Positions 19,085 to 28,000 are shown, counted from the first letter of the stretch. The stretch: 64,000 nucleotides of DNA from an uncultured Muribaculaceae bacterium (GCA_910579995.1 CAJTWH010000002.1:212011-276010), one strand, 5' to 3'. Program-made: numbers and translations. The notes: generated from the sequence alone by a model not told the origin.

Positions 19085-19136
19085 TTGATTCTTTTTAAGA
19101 TTGTAGATTATTAGAGGGATACTTTGTTTTACACTG

Positions 19137-19167
19137 CAAAATTACACACTTCAATAGTACTATGCAA
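19137..19167 (-). promoter_or_regulatory. Promoter of padR-pspC
   Basis: TTG (19167-19165), a 20-bp spacer, and TAATTTTG (19144-19137) on the minus strand. The -33 element lies at the centre of the palindrome at 19155-19179. Confidence 0.6.
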
Positions 19168-19179
19168 TACATAGTACTA
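19155..19179. promoter_or_regulatory. Palindromic operator, probable PadR site
   Basis: TAGTACTATG and CATAGTACTA are perfect 10-bp arms around CAATA. The element is centred on the -33 TTG of the padR-pspC promoter. Bound regulator would block RNA polymerase, consistent with negative autoregulation. The PadR assignment is inferred from position. Confidence 0.72.
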
Positions 19180-19211
19180 AAAATTTACCCCGTTTTAAGA
19201 ATTCTTAACAC

Positions 19212-19244
19212 AAAGAGCCATCGACCCGAGGCCGATGGCTCTTT
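19212..19244. terminator. Terminator after the secreted T9SS-like cargo gene
   Basis: AAAGAGCCATCG and CGATGGCTCTTT form a 12-bp perfect stem with a 9-nt loop. It lies 31 nt beyond the stop codon of the minus-strand gene at 19275. A-rich and T-rich flanks make it potentially bidirectional. Confidence 0.72.
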
Positions 19245-19274
19245 GTGAGTTATAAAGATTTCTGAAGTGTCTGC

Positions 19275-20855
19275 TTAGCGAACGAGCGTCTTCAGACCGC
19301 CGATCACATATACGCCGGGGGTGAGGTCGGCAGCAGCGGCAGCGCGGCTTACGTTTTGCTTAACCAATACGCCCTGAAGGTTGTAGACGTTTACAAGTGC
19401 GTCGGCAGCTTCTACGCCTTCGATACCGGTCTGCTCAGTCTCGCTGAGAACGAGGTTGCCCTCTTCTGCATTGAGGAAGCGGCCGTCGGTGAGTTTGAAA
19501 GCTTCTGTCTGCTCGGTGCCGTATACCATCACCTGACCGTTCTCGCGGGTTACGCCGTCGGCAAAGCTGATTTCGATAGGTGTAGTGTTGGTGAGCTCAC
19601 CGATAGCTGTAATGCTTGCACCGGCATTGGCAACGATGATGTTGAAAGCATTGTCGCCTGCGAGCTGGAGTTTACCGTTGAGGTTGATTACATTAGCTGC
19701 GGTGCACTCTTCGTAAGAGCAGTTGTCAAGTACGAGAGTACGGTTGTCAACTTTAACGCTGAAGAAACCAACTTTTGTAGCGCAATTGATAATCTTTACA
19801 TCTTTGAAAGAAAGAGTGCCTGCGTTAGCCTCGAAGTCGTAGTCTTTTCCGCTGTAGTTGTTGCAGTCGAGTGTAAGGTTCTCGAATTTGAGCGATTTGT
19901 TGTTAGAAACGAAGAGTGTGTTGGTGAATGTGCGGCGGAGTGTCACATCGGGGGTAGCGCCCTTGATAGTGCAAGCAAGGATACCGCTATTTGTGCCGAT
20001 ACGGCTTGTAACGTCGATACTTTCGAGCACGGTAAGCACATTGTCGCCTTCTTCGGGCTGAGTCATATCGGTGAGAGCTTCCTCAAGCGAGGTGTAAGAT
20101 ACACCGGTAGATTCGTTCTTAACCACATATTTGTTGAAAGCGAGTACGAGTTTGCCCTCGTTGGCCTCGAGGCTGTAGCCTTCGGGAGCATTGGTGAGAG
20201 TAAAGAGTGAAGCGTCCGAGCAGTTGTTGACGATAGTGCGGCCTGAGGTATACTGACCCTCCTGCAGACGGATTTTCACTGCGCCTGACAGGTTTTCGCC
20301 CGCCGCGATGGCATAGCTCGACTCGATATACATGGGGTAGTTGGCTGTGCCGGCGATTGTCACGCGGTTGTTGTTGCCGACAAACACATCGCCGTCGGCG
20401 CTTACATTTGTAAGAGTCGTGAAGTATTTCGTCTGTAGTGCCTTATCGGTGTTATTGGTGAATTTGCAGTCGGAGAATGCGATGTGTGCTTTGTTATTGC
20501 CATTCTTAGCCTCAATGGTGGTCTTACTGTCGTCATTGTTGCCATCGAAAGTAAGCCCCTCGAAGTTGAGAACCACATTCTCATTTGCAGCATTCACAAG
20601 GAGCATAATGTTTGACATCGTACGAGTCAACACAGGGTTGTTCTCGCCTTTGAGAGTAAGCGATTTGTTGCCGAGTTCGAGGCGCGAAGTTATCGTCTGG
20701 TTACCTTTAATAGTGATTGTGGCGCCGTCGGTTGCAGCAGAGACTGCAGAAGCGAGGTCGTCGTAGCCTGTTTCGCCGATAAAGACTGTCTGCTCGGCTG
20801 AAACTGCGGTTGCTCCGAGGGCAGCCGCAAGAAGAATTGTGTAAAGTTTCTTCAT
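19275..20855 (-). CDS. Secreted beta-helix-like protein with T9SS-type C-terminal domain
   Basis: 526 residues with signal peptide MKKLYTILLAAALGATAVSA. The body appears internally duplicated: NPVLTRTMSNIMLLVNA with NFEGLTFDGNN in the first half corresponds to VTLRRTFTNTLFVSNN with KFENLTLDCNN in the second, and EANEGKLVLAFN to NAEEGNLVLSE. This suggests a repeat-built parallel beta structure. The last 45 residues (ALVNVYNLQGVLVKQNV, then LTPGVYVIGGLKTLVR) look like a type A sorting domain of the type IX secretion system. The porQ gene at 52862 agrees with that system being present. The function of the passenger is unknown. Confidence 0.72.
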   Translation of the reverse strand: MKKLYTILLAAALGATAVSAEQTVFIGETGYDDLASAVSAATDGATITIKGNQTITSRLELGNKSLTLKGENNPVLTRTMSNIMLLVNAANENVVLNFEGLTFDGNNDDSKTTIEAKNGNNKAHIAFSDCKFTNNTDKALQTKYFTTLTNVSADGDVFVGNNNRVTIAGTANYPMYIESSYAIAAGENLSGAVKIRLQEGQYTSGRTIVNNCSDASLFTLTNAPEGYSLEANEGKLVLAFNKYVVKNESTGVSYTSLEEALTDMTQPEEGDNVLTVLESIDVTSRIGTNSGILACTIKGATPDVTLRRTFTNTLFVSNNKSLKFENLTLDCNNYSGKDYDFEANAGTLSFKDVKIINCATKVGFFSVKVDNRTLVLDNCSYEECTAANVINLNGKLQLAGDNAFNIIVANAGASITAIGELTNTTPIEISFADGVTRENGQVMVYGTEQTEAFKLTDGRFLNAEEGNLVLSETEQTGIEGVEAADALVNVYNLQGVLVKQNVSRAAAAADLTPGVYVIGGLKTLVR

Positions 20856-20938
20856 GATAAATGTTGGGTTATTGGTTATTTTAATGATATATACCCCATA
20901 TCACCACGGCACACTCAATCAGATACAATATTTTTTTG

Positions 20939-20946
20939 TAATTTTG
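20939..20946 (+). promoter_or_regulatory. -7 element before the candidate structured RNA
   Basis: TAATTTTG followed by CAG fits the Bacteroidota -7 consensus. No TTTG is visible at the right distance upstream. Transcription would start near 20954. Confidence 0.42.
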
Positions 20947-20953
20947 CAGTTGA

Positions 20954-21078
20954 GTGATAACAGAGCGAAGCAAGTATTATAAATGGTAGTGAGAATCCGG
21001 CATACTGTGTCATATCGGCAAGGCCTTCGATACTGCCCAGCATAAGCGCGCAGGCCGGGTTCCCGCTTTTCTATTTTA
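20954..21078 (+). ncRNA. Candidate structured small RNA or manA leader ending in a terminator
   Basis: Between a -7 element and manA lies about 125 nt without an ORF. A long closing stem pairs 20989-21001 (GTGAGAATCCGGC) with 21054-21066 (GCCGGGTTCCCGC): 12 of 13 positions pair, counting G-U. It is followed at once by TTTTCTATTTT, the layout of an intrinsic terminator. The 52 nt enclosed include a short helix (ATCG/CGAT around GCAAGGCCTT). The terminator ends only two bases before the manA start codon. This could be a free small RNA (6S-like shape: one long rod with a bubble) or an attenuating leader of manA. The family is not identified. Confidence 0.5.
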
Positions 21079-21080
21079 TT

Positions 21081-22061
21081 ATGATGAAAACATTACCTAT
21101 ACTGACATTCGACGCTCAATTCAAGAGCGTGATCTGGGGTGGAAAGAGGATAGCCGATTTCAAAGCAATCCCTTCTCAAGGCGACAATATCGGCGAAAGC
21201 TGGGAGCTTTCGGGTGTCGCCGGACATGAATCTGTAGTGGCAGACGGCGAATTCAAAGGCCGTAACCTGCAGGAGCTTATCAATGACCATTCAGAGGAAT
21301 TGATGGGCGGGAACGTGTGCCGACGCTTCGGACACACATTTCCACTTCTCATAAAATTAATCGACTCAGCCGATGACCTCTCAGTGCAGGTTCATCCCGA
21401 CGACGCTCTCGCAGCCCGACGCCATTCATGCCCCGGTAAAACGGAGATGTGGGTAAGTATAGACCCGGCCGACGGAGCATACCTCTACTCCGGCCTCAAA
21501 GACAAGCTCACTCCCGAAAGCTACCGTAACGCCATCGCAGACAACACCATAATTGACTATCTGGGCAAGTATTTTCCCCGTCGAGGCGACGTATTTTTCT
21601 TGCCGGCCGGGCGCATACACAGCATAGGCCGTGGCAACTTTGTGCTTGAGATTCAGGAGACGAGCGACATCACCTACCGTATCTACGACTATGACCGCCG
21701 CGACGCCGCCGGCAAACCGCGCCAACTGCATGTAGAGGAATCTATCGAGGCCGTAAATTTCGACGACACGGCAGACGCTGCCCCTACTCAGATTCCGACG
21801 GAAAAGAATACCGAGCACGTTATTGCCGACTGCGAGCACTTCACCACGACTGTGCTTGACCTCGACGACAACTTCACTCTCGACCTCTCGGAGCGCGATT
21901 CATTCACCATCGTCACCGTCATTGCCGGCAATGCCGTCATCACAGCCCCCGATGGAGCTGAAACCGAACTTAAAAAAGGATATACCGCACTGATACCGGC
22001 GTCGATGGAGCGTGCCGACATCAACGGCCCGTGCACTATTGTTTCTGCTTATATCCGCTGA
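21081..22061 (+). CDS. manA: Mannose-6-phosphate isomerase, class I
   Basis: 326-residue cupin enzyme interconverting fructose-6-phosphate and mannose-6-phosphate. Zinc-site motifs are QVHPDDALAARRH and GKTEMWV (Gln, His, Glu), with the further histidine in PAGRIHSIGRGNFVLEIQ; the active-site region ETSDITYRIYDYDR follows. This is the short bacterial form. Two ATGs (21081, 21084) are adjacent. Its last 26 nt overlap the convergent sulfatase gene. The start follows a terminator-like structure by two bases, so either an attenuation mechanism or a weak second promoter must exist. Its mannose-phosphate product feeds GDP-mannose for surface glycans. Confidence 0.95.
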   Translation: MMKTLPILTFDAQFKSVIWGGKRIADFKAIPSQGDNIGESWELSGVAGHESVVADGEFKGRNLQELINDHSEELMGGNVCRRFGHTFPLLIKLIDSADDLSVQVHPDDALAARRHSCPGKTEMWVSIDPADGAYLYSGLKDKLTPESYRNAIADNTIIDYLGKYFPRRGDVFFLPAGRIHSIGRGNFVLEIQETSDITYRIYDYDRRDAAGKPRQLHVEESIEAVNFDDTADAAPTQIPTEKNTEHVIADCEHFTTTVLDLDDNFTLDLSERDSFTIVTVIAGNAVITAPDGAETELKKGYTALIPASMERADINGPCTIVSAYIR

Positions 22062-23775
22062 AATAATCCGAACGGACAATCAAATCACTGACCTCCCACG
22101 CCTGCCGCTTAAGGCTGTCAAGTTCTGCTCCTGAATCGCCGTCCAAAGACCCGTCGGGAAGCACGGTCGAGGCATTGCGCGAGTCGAGCATTGAAAGCCC
22201 CACGCCTTGCCATTGACTTTCGAGCCCGAGCAATGAGAGTATTGTAGGATAAACGTCGCCCTGCCCTACCCGACGCTCAATCAGCTCCGTACGCCCTGTA
22301 TTGAGAGCGATAAACGGAATCCTCCCGTCAGGTTTACGGCTGCCCACACCAAGGTCGTGGTCTGAAACTATAACAAAGATGCTGCTGTCGTAGACACCGG
22401 CATCTTTTATTTTTTGTATGAAAGAGCTGAGGGCGACATCAAAGCCATAGACAGCCTTGTAATAGTCGTGCAACTGCGAGTCGGCTATATCAGCCTCCTG
22501 CAGCCATCGAGGCACGGAAAGATTGCTGTCGGTAAACGGAAAGTGCATTCCCAATGTGATAATCTCGGCCATAAACGGCTGTCGCATTTTTACTATGGTA
22601 TCGGCTGCGACATCAAATAAAGTGCGGTCGATGGGCAACGACGAAACATCGAGTTGCTCGGTGAGGGCGTCGTAGCCATACTCTTTGGTGGTGGCACGAT
22701 GATTCCAGACACTGCCATTCTCCACGATGAAATCATGAGACTCTGCGAAAAATCGGCTGAGAGCTATCTCTGAATAATCATTGTCGGCAAAGAGCATGGC
22801 TGCACTGCCATACGAAATCGGCAGCAGTCCGGTATTATACATGAAATGCCCGTCGGACGACCCGCCATGGCGGCGCTGTGGCGCGACGTTGAGACATGCC
22901 ACTGTACCCTCGCTCCTGATCAGAGAATCAAGGGTGGGAGTCAAGCTGTGACCGGCCGTTTTTTCTCCAACCACCCAAGAATTGAGAGATTCCACCACTA
23001 TGAGAATAAGATTCTTTCCTCGGTTCTTGCTCAATATACTGTCGGAAAACACATACGCCTCGCGCTTGGCTAAAAAGTCATTTATATAGGCAAGCTGACC
23101 TCCGGTCAACTCTTCGATACGGCCATTGTCGCGCGCAAGCTGAATGTATGTATATAAGAAAAGTCCGTTGCCATGCCACTCATATATACGGCTGTTCGAC
23201 AGTGTGCTGAGTCTATGTTTGAGCACTGATGAAAATGTGCTCGGCTCGTTGATATACCTGTAATATCTCATCGAGGATATAACAGATAAAGAAAGCCCCA
23301 GACAATATGCCGCAACCGTTAAAGACAATATTATCAAACGTGTCCGCCATGCCGGAGCCTGCTCTTTCGATATTCTCAGCCTGCGATATAGATATGTGAG
23401 GCACAATGGAATAACGAGAAAAATCAGATCTATGCCCCGCAACAGCCCCGCTATAGCCTTTACTACAAAAATATTATAGCTTGCCGAGTCAGCGATAAGC
23501 GACCAAGAGAGCAAATCGCCCCAATAGCGGAAATACATCGCATTGCCCCAGAAAAACAACGCCACTATCCAAAAGAGAGCCGGCACGATCCGGCGCCAAC
23601 GTCCTGAGAGCAAAAAAAGCAGAGCGCCCAGCAATGCTCCTTCGCCTCCATATAGAGCGATAGTCACATACCAATTGATATGGTTGCCGACAGCTATATC
23701 GAAAGCTGCTGCCATCAGAATCATCGCAACAGGCAAGGCCGCGAAGAATCGGTAGATCGGCTTCACTAATACCAT
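22036..23775 (-). CDS. LtaS-like membrane sulfatase / phosphoglycerol transferase family
   Basis: 579 residues. Four to five membrane helices lie in the first 165 residues, then an alkaline-phosphatase-fold domain. Motifs are LILIVVESLNSWV (metal Glu262), HGGSSDGHF (303-311), LGMHFPF and IFVIVSDHDLG. In LtaS the nucleophile is the Thr of GKTSD; here the aligned position is Ser306 (GGSSD). The start overlaps the LptD-like gene by 10 nt, so both come from one transcript. It likely modifies a surface polymer with a phospho-head group. Gram-negative members are poorly characterised, so the exact substrate is open. Confidence 0.8.
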   Translation of the reverse strand: MVLVKPIYRFFAALPVAMILMAAAFDIAVGNHINWYVTIALYGGEGALLGALLFLLSGRWRRIVPALFWIVALFFWGNAMYFRYWGDLLSWSLIADSASYNIFVVKAIAGLLRGIDLIFLVIPLCLTYLYRRLRISKEQAPAWRTRLIILSLTVAAYCLGLSLSVISSMRYYRYINEPSTFSSVLKHRLSTLSNSRIYEWHGNGLFLYTYIQLARDNGRIEELTGGQLAYINDFLAKREAYVFSDSILSKNRGKNLILIVVESLNSWVVGEKTAGHSLTPTLDSLIRSEGTVACLNVAPQRRHGGSSDGHFMYNTGLLPISYGSAAMLFADNDYSEIALSRFFAESHDFIVENGSVWNHRATTKEYGYDALTEQLDVSSLPIDRTLFDVAADTIVKMRQPFMAEIITLGMHFPFTDSNLSVPRWLQEADIADSQLHDYYKAVYGFDVALSSFIQKIKDAGVYDSSIFVIVSDHDLGVGSRKPDGRIPFIALNTGRTELIERRVGQGDVYPTILSLLGLESQWQGVGLSMLDSRNASTVLPDGSLDGDSGAELDSLKRQAWEVSDLIVRSDYFSGYKQKQ

Positions 23776-26504
23776 CTCACACCGTTAGAGAGCGACGAGC
23801 GTTTGTCGTATTTGAAATCGCTCAGCAATGACGACTTGACAGAAATATGGAAATTATAGCTCTTGTAGGGGCCTACCGGCACAAAACTTGCGCGCATGGT
23901 GAAGCAATGCAAGTCACGTGAGATATTGCAGTTCATATATGCGAGCTTGTGTGTGTCGAAATTATACGACGCCGAAAACGAGAAGTCCCAGTTTGGCGTA
24001 GGGCGTATGCTGCCACTCAGCGAAAGGTTCTGTGTTATGCGGCAATCATATTCCATCTTCTTCATATTGAAGGAACCGTAGGCATAATTGATGGAGTAAT
24101 TGAAAGTAAGACTCCATGGCACACTCCATTTGGCATATCCGTCTTTACCCATCTCGATATCGCCCGACGAATGTGCGTCTTCCTCTTCATCCTCAAGGCC
24201 GCGCTGATATTCAGCACCGCTTGTGGCAGAAGCATTGTCTTGGCTATCTTTATCCTTGTCTTTCTTGCGCTTGAAAGTGTCGTTGTTGAATGTATATGAG
24301 AACGATGTGCCGGTGCGCATAAGGCGACCCCAACCTTTGCCGGCCTGAAGACGGGTGCGGTTTACCTTTACGGGCGAACCCGCCGAGTTGAGTTGGTAGG
24401 TATACGGATCCCATGTTGCCGACAGGTTAAGATTGAAATTCTTGGTAAGACGCAGCAATATCGATGTTGAGATATCGCTCCAGTTGAGCGAGTCGGCTGC
24501 CATATTATAGCTCTGCTGAATGTTGAAATTCTCTATCAGCGATATTTTCTTCTCTCCTACCGAGTCATTGTCGGTCTTCACCTTCATCTCAAGGTTGTTG
24601 GAGAGCGACATTGATATAGAGCCGGTCTTGCCTTGGCTTGGAACGCCAAACAATGCGTTGGGGAACTTTGAGTATTTCTTCACCTGCTGCTCGCCTCGGC
24701 TGTCGGTATACGCATATTGCCCGTAATATCCGAAGAAAGAACTCGAGAAGTCCGGCGCTCCGCTGAATGATACCGATGGCGTCAGCACCCAGCGCACCAT
24801 CTTGAATTTCTGTCCCAATTTACCGAGCGGCTGGAAGAACAGATAGGCTTTGGTGTCGAGCGACACCGAGGCTTGGAAATCATAGACATTGTAGAAACCA
24901 TAGACGGTATCCATCCGCTCTATATTCTCGGTCTCATCCCAGCTGCGGTTTACCTTGGAGGTATACATTCGGTCGGTAAGATTTATCGACGGCGTGATAT
25001 TAAGGTAGTTGAACGCATTGAAAGTTGCCGAAATAGGTATCTTATGGCTCATGGCGTTGCGCCAGTCTTTCACAAGGCTCTTCTTAAAGAAAACGTTCTG
25101 TTTGGCGGTCAGCGAGTTCTGCAGCAGACCCGTATACGAGAGTTTTATTTTCTCATACCAACGCTCGGCACCGATTGCTTTCTTGCGCTTGAAGGGGTAG
25201 ACTTGAGAAAGCGTGACCGTCACATTGGGGAATGACACTGCCAAGGTGGAGTCTTGCGTACGCTGCGATACGTTGAGGGTGGTAGACAAGCTCCATTTCG
25301 AGTTAGGGAAGCGGTAGGTCATGTTGACCGACGAACTCTTGGTATTCTCGGTGAAAGAAGGTGAGTAATACGATGTCAGGTCGTTGCGCAGATAACCCGA
25401 TGTAGTGAAGTTCACGCTTGCCGACAGCGACATATTGGGGTTGGCCTTCGAATCCTGACTGTGACTCCAAAGAATCTGGAAGTTGGTCTGCACGGAGTGG
25501 TCAGGCGAACCTTTCTCACCCATTATAGTCTTAAGATAGCTGAGGTTGAAGTTACCGGAGTATTTATATCTCTTGGCGTAGGTCGATGTCGCCCTCAGGC
25601 CCCAAGAGCCTTTTGTATAGATTTCGCCGGTAAGTGCGAGGTCGATATTATCGTTGATGGCGAAATAATAGCCGCCGTCGCTGAGATAGAAGCCTCGGTT
25701 GTAGTCGTCACCGAACGACGGCACGATGATACCTGAAGCATATTTATCGGTGAAAGGGAAGTAGCCGAATGGCACGGCAAGCGGCAGCGGCAGGCCGGCA
25801 AGCACGAAATATGTAGGGCCTACCACGATGTTCTTGCCCGGGCGCACCTTGCCTTTGGTGATGTTGAAATAGAAGTGAGGGCAATCGTGATGGTCGCATG
25901 TGGTGTAATGTCCGTCGGCTATGTAGAACTCATTCTCAACGCCTTTCTTCGTCGTGCCGCCGGTAAGGTAGCCTTCGCCCTGCTGGGTGACAACATTGGT
26001 GATATAGCCTTTCTCGGTCTTGAAATTATAGCGCATTGTGGCGGCCTCATAGTCGGTGCCTTTTTCATTGAAAACCGGCTTGCCGATTACCTCGCCGGTT
26101 GAATCTGTGCGTCCGACGGCAAATACTGTATTGTCGTTAAGATCCATCTGTATCTCTGCCGCGTCAAGTTTGATGTCGCCGTAAGTGACATTGCCGGAGC
26201 CGTACATGAAAGCGGAGTCGCGTCCCAAAATGAGCATAGAATCCTTAGCCGAGAAGTTGACGGCTGCGTCAAGATCGGTCTTCACATATCTCACCCTGCT
26301 TTTCGACGGCGCCACAGGAGCGGCCGGCAATGTGAGAAGTGAATCGCCGACAGTATCTGAAGCCATTACCGCCGGCACGAGTGTATCGGCAGGCCATGCC
26401 AATGAATCAAGCGACACATCGGTCGCCGACTCCGGCCGAGCCCACACTGAGAGGCAACAAACAGCCGCCATGGCGGCAATAATATATAGAATGAGGGATC
26501 TCAA
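23766..26504 (-). CDS. lptD: LptD-like outer-membrane LPS assembly protein
   Basis: 912 residues with an N-terminal signal segment (LILYIIAAMAAVCCLSVWA). An OstA-like jellyroll region follows at about residues 70-200 (DSMLILGRDSAFMYGSGNVT, KLDAAEIQMDLNDNTVFA, YEAATMRYNFKTEKGYITNV), then a long beta-barrel with PLPLAVPFGYFPFTDKYASG, the typical LptD boundary. It ends in VRWY. It should insert LPS into the outer leaflet. A low-complexity KRKKDKDKDSQDN loop lies in the barrel. The overlapping sulfatase gene and the barrel protein upstream point to an envelope-biogenesis cluster. Confidence 0.85.
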   Translation of the reverse strand: MRSLILYIIAAMAAVCCLSVWARPESATDVSLDSLAWPADTLVPAVMASDTVGDSLLTLPAAPVAPSKSRVRYVKTDLDAAVNFSAKDSMLILGRDSAFMYGSGNVTYGDIKLDAAEIQMDLNDNTVFAVGRTDSTGEVIGKPVFNEKGTDYEAATMRYNFKTEKGYITNVVTQQGEGYLTGGTTKKGVENEFYIADGHYTTCDHHDCPHFYFNITKGKVRPGKNIVVGPTYFVLAGLPLPLAVPFGYFPFTDKYASGIIVPSFGDDYNRGFYLSDGGYYFAINDNIDLALTGEIYTKGSWGLRATSTYAKRYKYSGNFNLSYLKTIMGEKGSPDHSVQTNFQILWSHSQDSKANPNMSLSASVNFTTSGYLRNDLTSYYSPSFTENTKSSSVNMTYRFPNSKWSLSTTLNVSQRTQDSTLAVSFPNVTVTLSQVYPFKRKKAIGAERWYEKIKLSYTGLLQNSLTAKQNVFFKKSLVKDWRNAMSHKIPISATFNAFNYLNITPSINLTDRMYTSKVNRSWDETENIERMDTVYGFYNVYDFQASVSLDTKAYLFFQPLGKLGQKFKMVRWVLTPSVSFSGAPDFSSSFFGYYGQYAYTDSRGEQQVKKYSKFPNALFGVPSQGKTGSISMSLSNNLEMKVKTDNDSVGEKKISLIENFNIQQSYNMAADSLNWSDISTSILLRLTKNFNLNLSATWDPYTYQLNSAGSPVKVNRTRLQAGKGWGRLMRTGTSFSYTFNNDTFKRKKDKDKDSQDNASATSGAEYQRGLEDEEEDAHSSGDIEMGKDGYAKWSVPWSLTFNYSINYAYGSFNMKKMEYDCRITQNLSLSGSIRPTPNWDFSFSASYNFDTHKLAYMNCNISRDLHCFTMRASFVPVGPYKSYNFHISVKSSLLSDFKYDKRSSLSNGVRWY

Positions 26505-26530
26505 AAGATTCTTTATCGGTTATTGACGTG

Positions 26531-26538
26531 CAAAATTA
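26531..26538 (-). promoter_or_regulatory. -7 element for the lptD-sulfatase transcript
   Basis: TAATTTTG on the minus strand, followed by CACG, lies 26 nt upstream of the lptD ATG. No convincing -33 element is seen. Confidence 0.38.
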
Positions 26539-26592
26539 CGAAAAAGTTGCAGAAGTGACATTGTATGAAATGCAAAAAAACATAAATGGAAA

Positions 26593-27639
26593 TCACCAAA
26601 GATTGAATCTGATACCGAAGACGGCCTCACCGCTGAGCACGCCGCCGGCGTAGGTAGTCTCCAGATCATTGACGATAGCCACATCAAAACGGCCGGTGAC
26701 ACCGGCAAACCAAGGGCCGTTGTTCCATACCACCGACAGTTTCATGCGATTGTAAAGCGACAGCGACACCTTGCTTATATCGCTGTTGACATAGCCTTTG
26801 CGCACACCTATAATAGGTGATTCGCTAACTCCTAAAACCCATTTCGGAGCGAAAACCCAATTATATCCATAGCCAAAGCGCAAGGCATAGTTATGGGTGT
26901 TGACCTGATAGATGTAGTTATTCCAATGAGACGGCAGAATTGTCTTGAGCTCTTCGGGAAGTCCGCTGAAATCGAAACGCAGACGCTGTGAATATATCGA
27001 GAAACCCGTATAGAAAGCTCCCTGACTTTTCTGCTGAAGTCGGCTGTAGTTGAACGAAGCCGCCTCACTATATCGCTTGTGGTTGAAAAAATAGTAGGCG
27101 TCGACGCCCCAAGTGCTGTTGTCAATCGCGTCGAAAGGCAGATTGAGATGGTGCTCCGGACCAAACTTTTTCAATGTCGTGCCTACATTATTACTTATCA
27201 GATAAGCCTCCGCAGCAAAAAGCATGCAGTTGAATCCAAATCTCAGACGTTTTCGTGATTGGTCTGCGCCTCCGAAAAGTTTGCTCACGTTGATATCGTA
27301 GCCTGCCGACACGGCAAGATATGTGAGGTATACACCGACAGATGTCAACGGGTCAGAGCGCATGAAGATTCCCGTCTTGTTGGGGAGGCGGAAGCTGTAG
27401 CCGTCGAGCCAACTTTCCGTGGTGATTTTTGCCGAAAATTTGTAGCCAGTAGAGCGCACGTATGTGGTATCATAACCATTGAAGAATTTATCGCCCCATC
27501 GGTAGGTATTCACTACAAAACGGGGAAACTTGCCCCATGTGGCTATCGAATCGAGATTAAAAGATATTCCGTATGCCGGCAACGATGACATCGATACCAG
27601 CATTACGATTAAGCATATAATATGACGATAACGTTTCAC
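26593..27639 (-). CDS. DUF4421-type outer-membrane protein
   Basis: 348 residues with signal peptide MKRYRHIICLIVMLVSMSSLPAYG. Markers of the Bacteroidota DUF4421 family, as I recall it, are RWGDKFFNGYDTTYV near the N-terminus, LTSVGVYLTYLAVSAGYDI, DAYYFFNHKRYSEAASFNY and a strand-rich C-terminus ending in GIRFNLW. It is probably an outer-membrane barrel that may modify or bind LPS; no catalytic motif is visible. Its gene has its own -7 element and lies 88 bp upstream of lptD on the same strand. Confidence 0.72.
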   Translation of the reverse strand: MKRYRHIICLIVMLVSMSSLPAYGISFNLDSIATWGKFPRFVVNTYRWGDKFFNGYDTTYVRSTGYKFSAKITTESWLDGYSFRLPNKTGIFMRSDPLTSVGVYLTYLAVSAGYDINVSKLFGGADQSRKRLRFGFNCMLFAAEAYLISNNVGTTLKKFGPEHHLNLPFDAIDNSTWGVDAYYFFNHKRYSEAASFNYSRLQQKSQGAFYTGFSIYSQRLRFDFSGLPEELKTILPSHWNNYIYQVNTHNYALRFGYGYNWVFAPKWVLGVSESPIIGVRKGYVNSDISKVSLSLYNRMKLSVVWNNGPWFAGVTGRFDVAIVNDLETTYAGGVLSGEAVFGIRFNLW

Positions 27640-27669
27640 TTCAGCTCAGAAAGCACATAATTTGAAACG

Positions 27670-27677
27670 CAAAATTA
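27670..27677 (-). promoter_or_regulatory. -7 element of the DUF4421-type gene
   Basis: TAATTTTG on the minus strand, 30 nt upstream of the start codon; no clear -33 element. Confidence 0.38.
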
Positions 27678-27720
27678 CAAAAAAGCTTTTAATAATTAAA
27701 AAAACAGATATGAAATCACG

Positions 27721-27966
27721 TTAAAACAGGGTCAGTTGCACCCCGGGACGCAATGGGGCGATATACATCGAGCGCTCCTGACGCCAGCCACGGCTTGCAT
27801 TCCTCACGCTCAGCCTGACCATCCCTACAACGCCTCCCAAGGCTTTTCTTACAGCCTTGAGGACATCGGAAATCGAAGAGAATCCGCTTGCCGAAAATGC
27901 CGCAACCGTACGGCCCTCGAAGGTCGCTGTCGCAAATACGGTATCGTTGATTGATATTGTTGTCAT
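27721..27966 (-). CDS. Small conserved-looking protein, function unknown
   Basis: 81 residues without a signal peptide or membrane helix. It opens with MTTISINDTVFATATFEG, has a central helix (SISDVLKAVRKALGGVVGMV) and a second strand region (LSVRNASRGWRQERSMYIAP). The regular sequence and a TAAATTTG -7 element 35 nt upstream make it more credible than the overlapping ORF in another frame. I have a sense of similar short Bacteroides proteins beginning with this Asn-Val-Phe-Ala-Thr pattern, but cannot confirm a family. Confidence 0.6.
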   Translation of the reverse strand: MTTISINDTVFATATFEGRTVAAFSASGFSSISDVLKAVRKALGGVVGMVRLSVRNASRGWRQERSMYIAPLRPGVQLTLF

Positions 27967-28000
27967 ATCGGAGAGTATTATATTGTTTATTAATGTAATG

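Noticed and set aside
20954..21078. SRP RNA or tmRNA
   Set aside because: Lacks the SRP GGAAGGAAGCAG-type loop and any tRNA-like ends or tag ORF.
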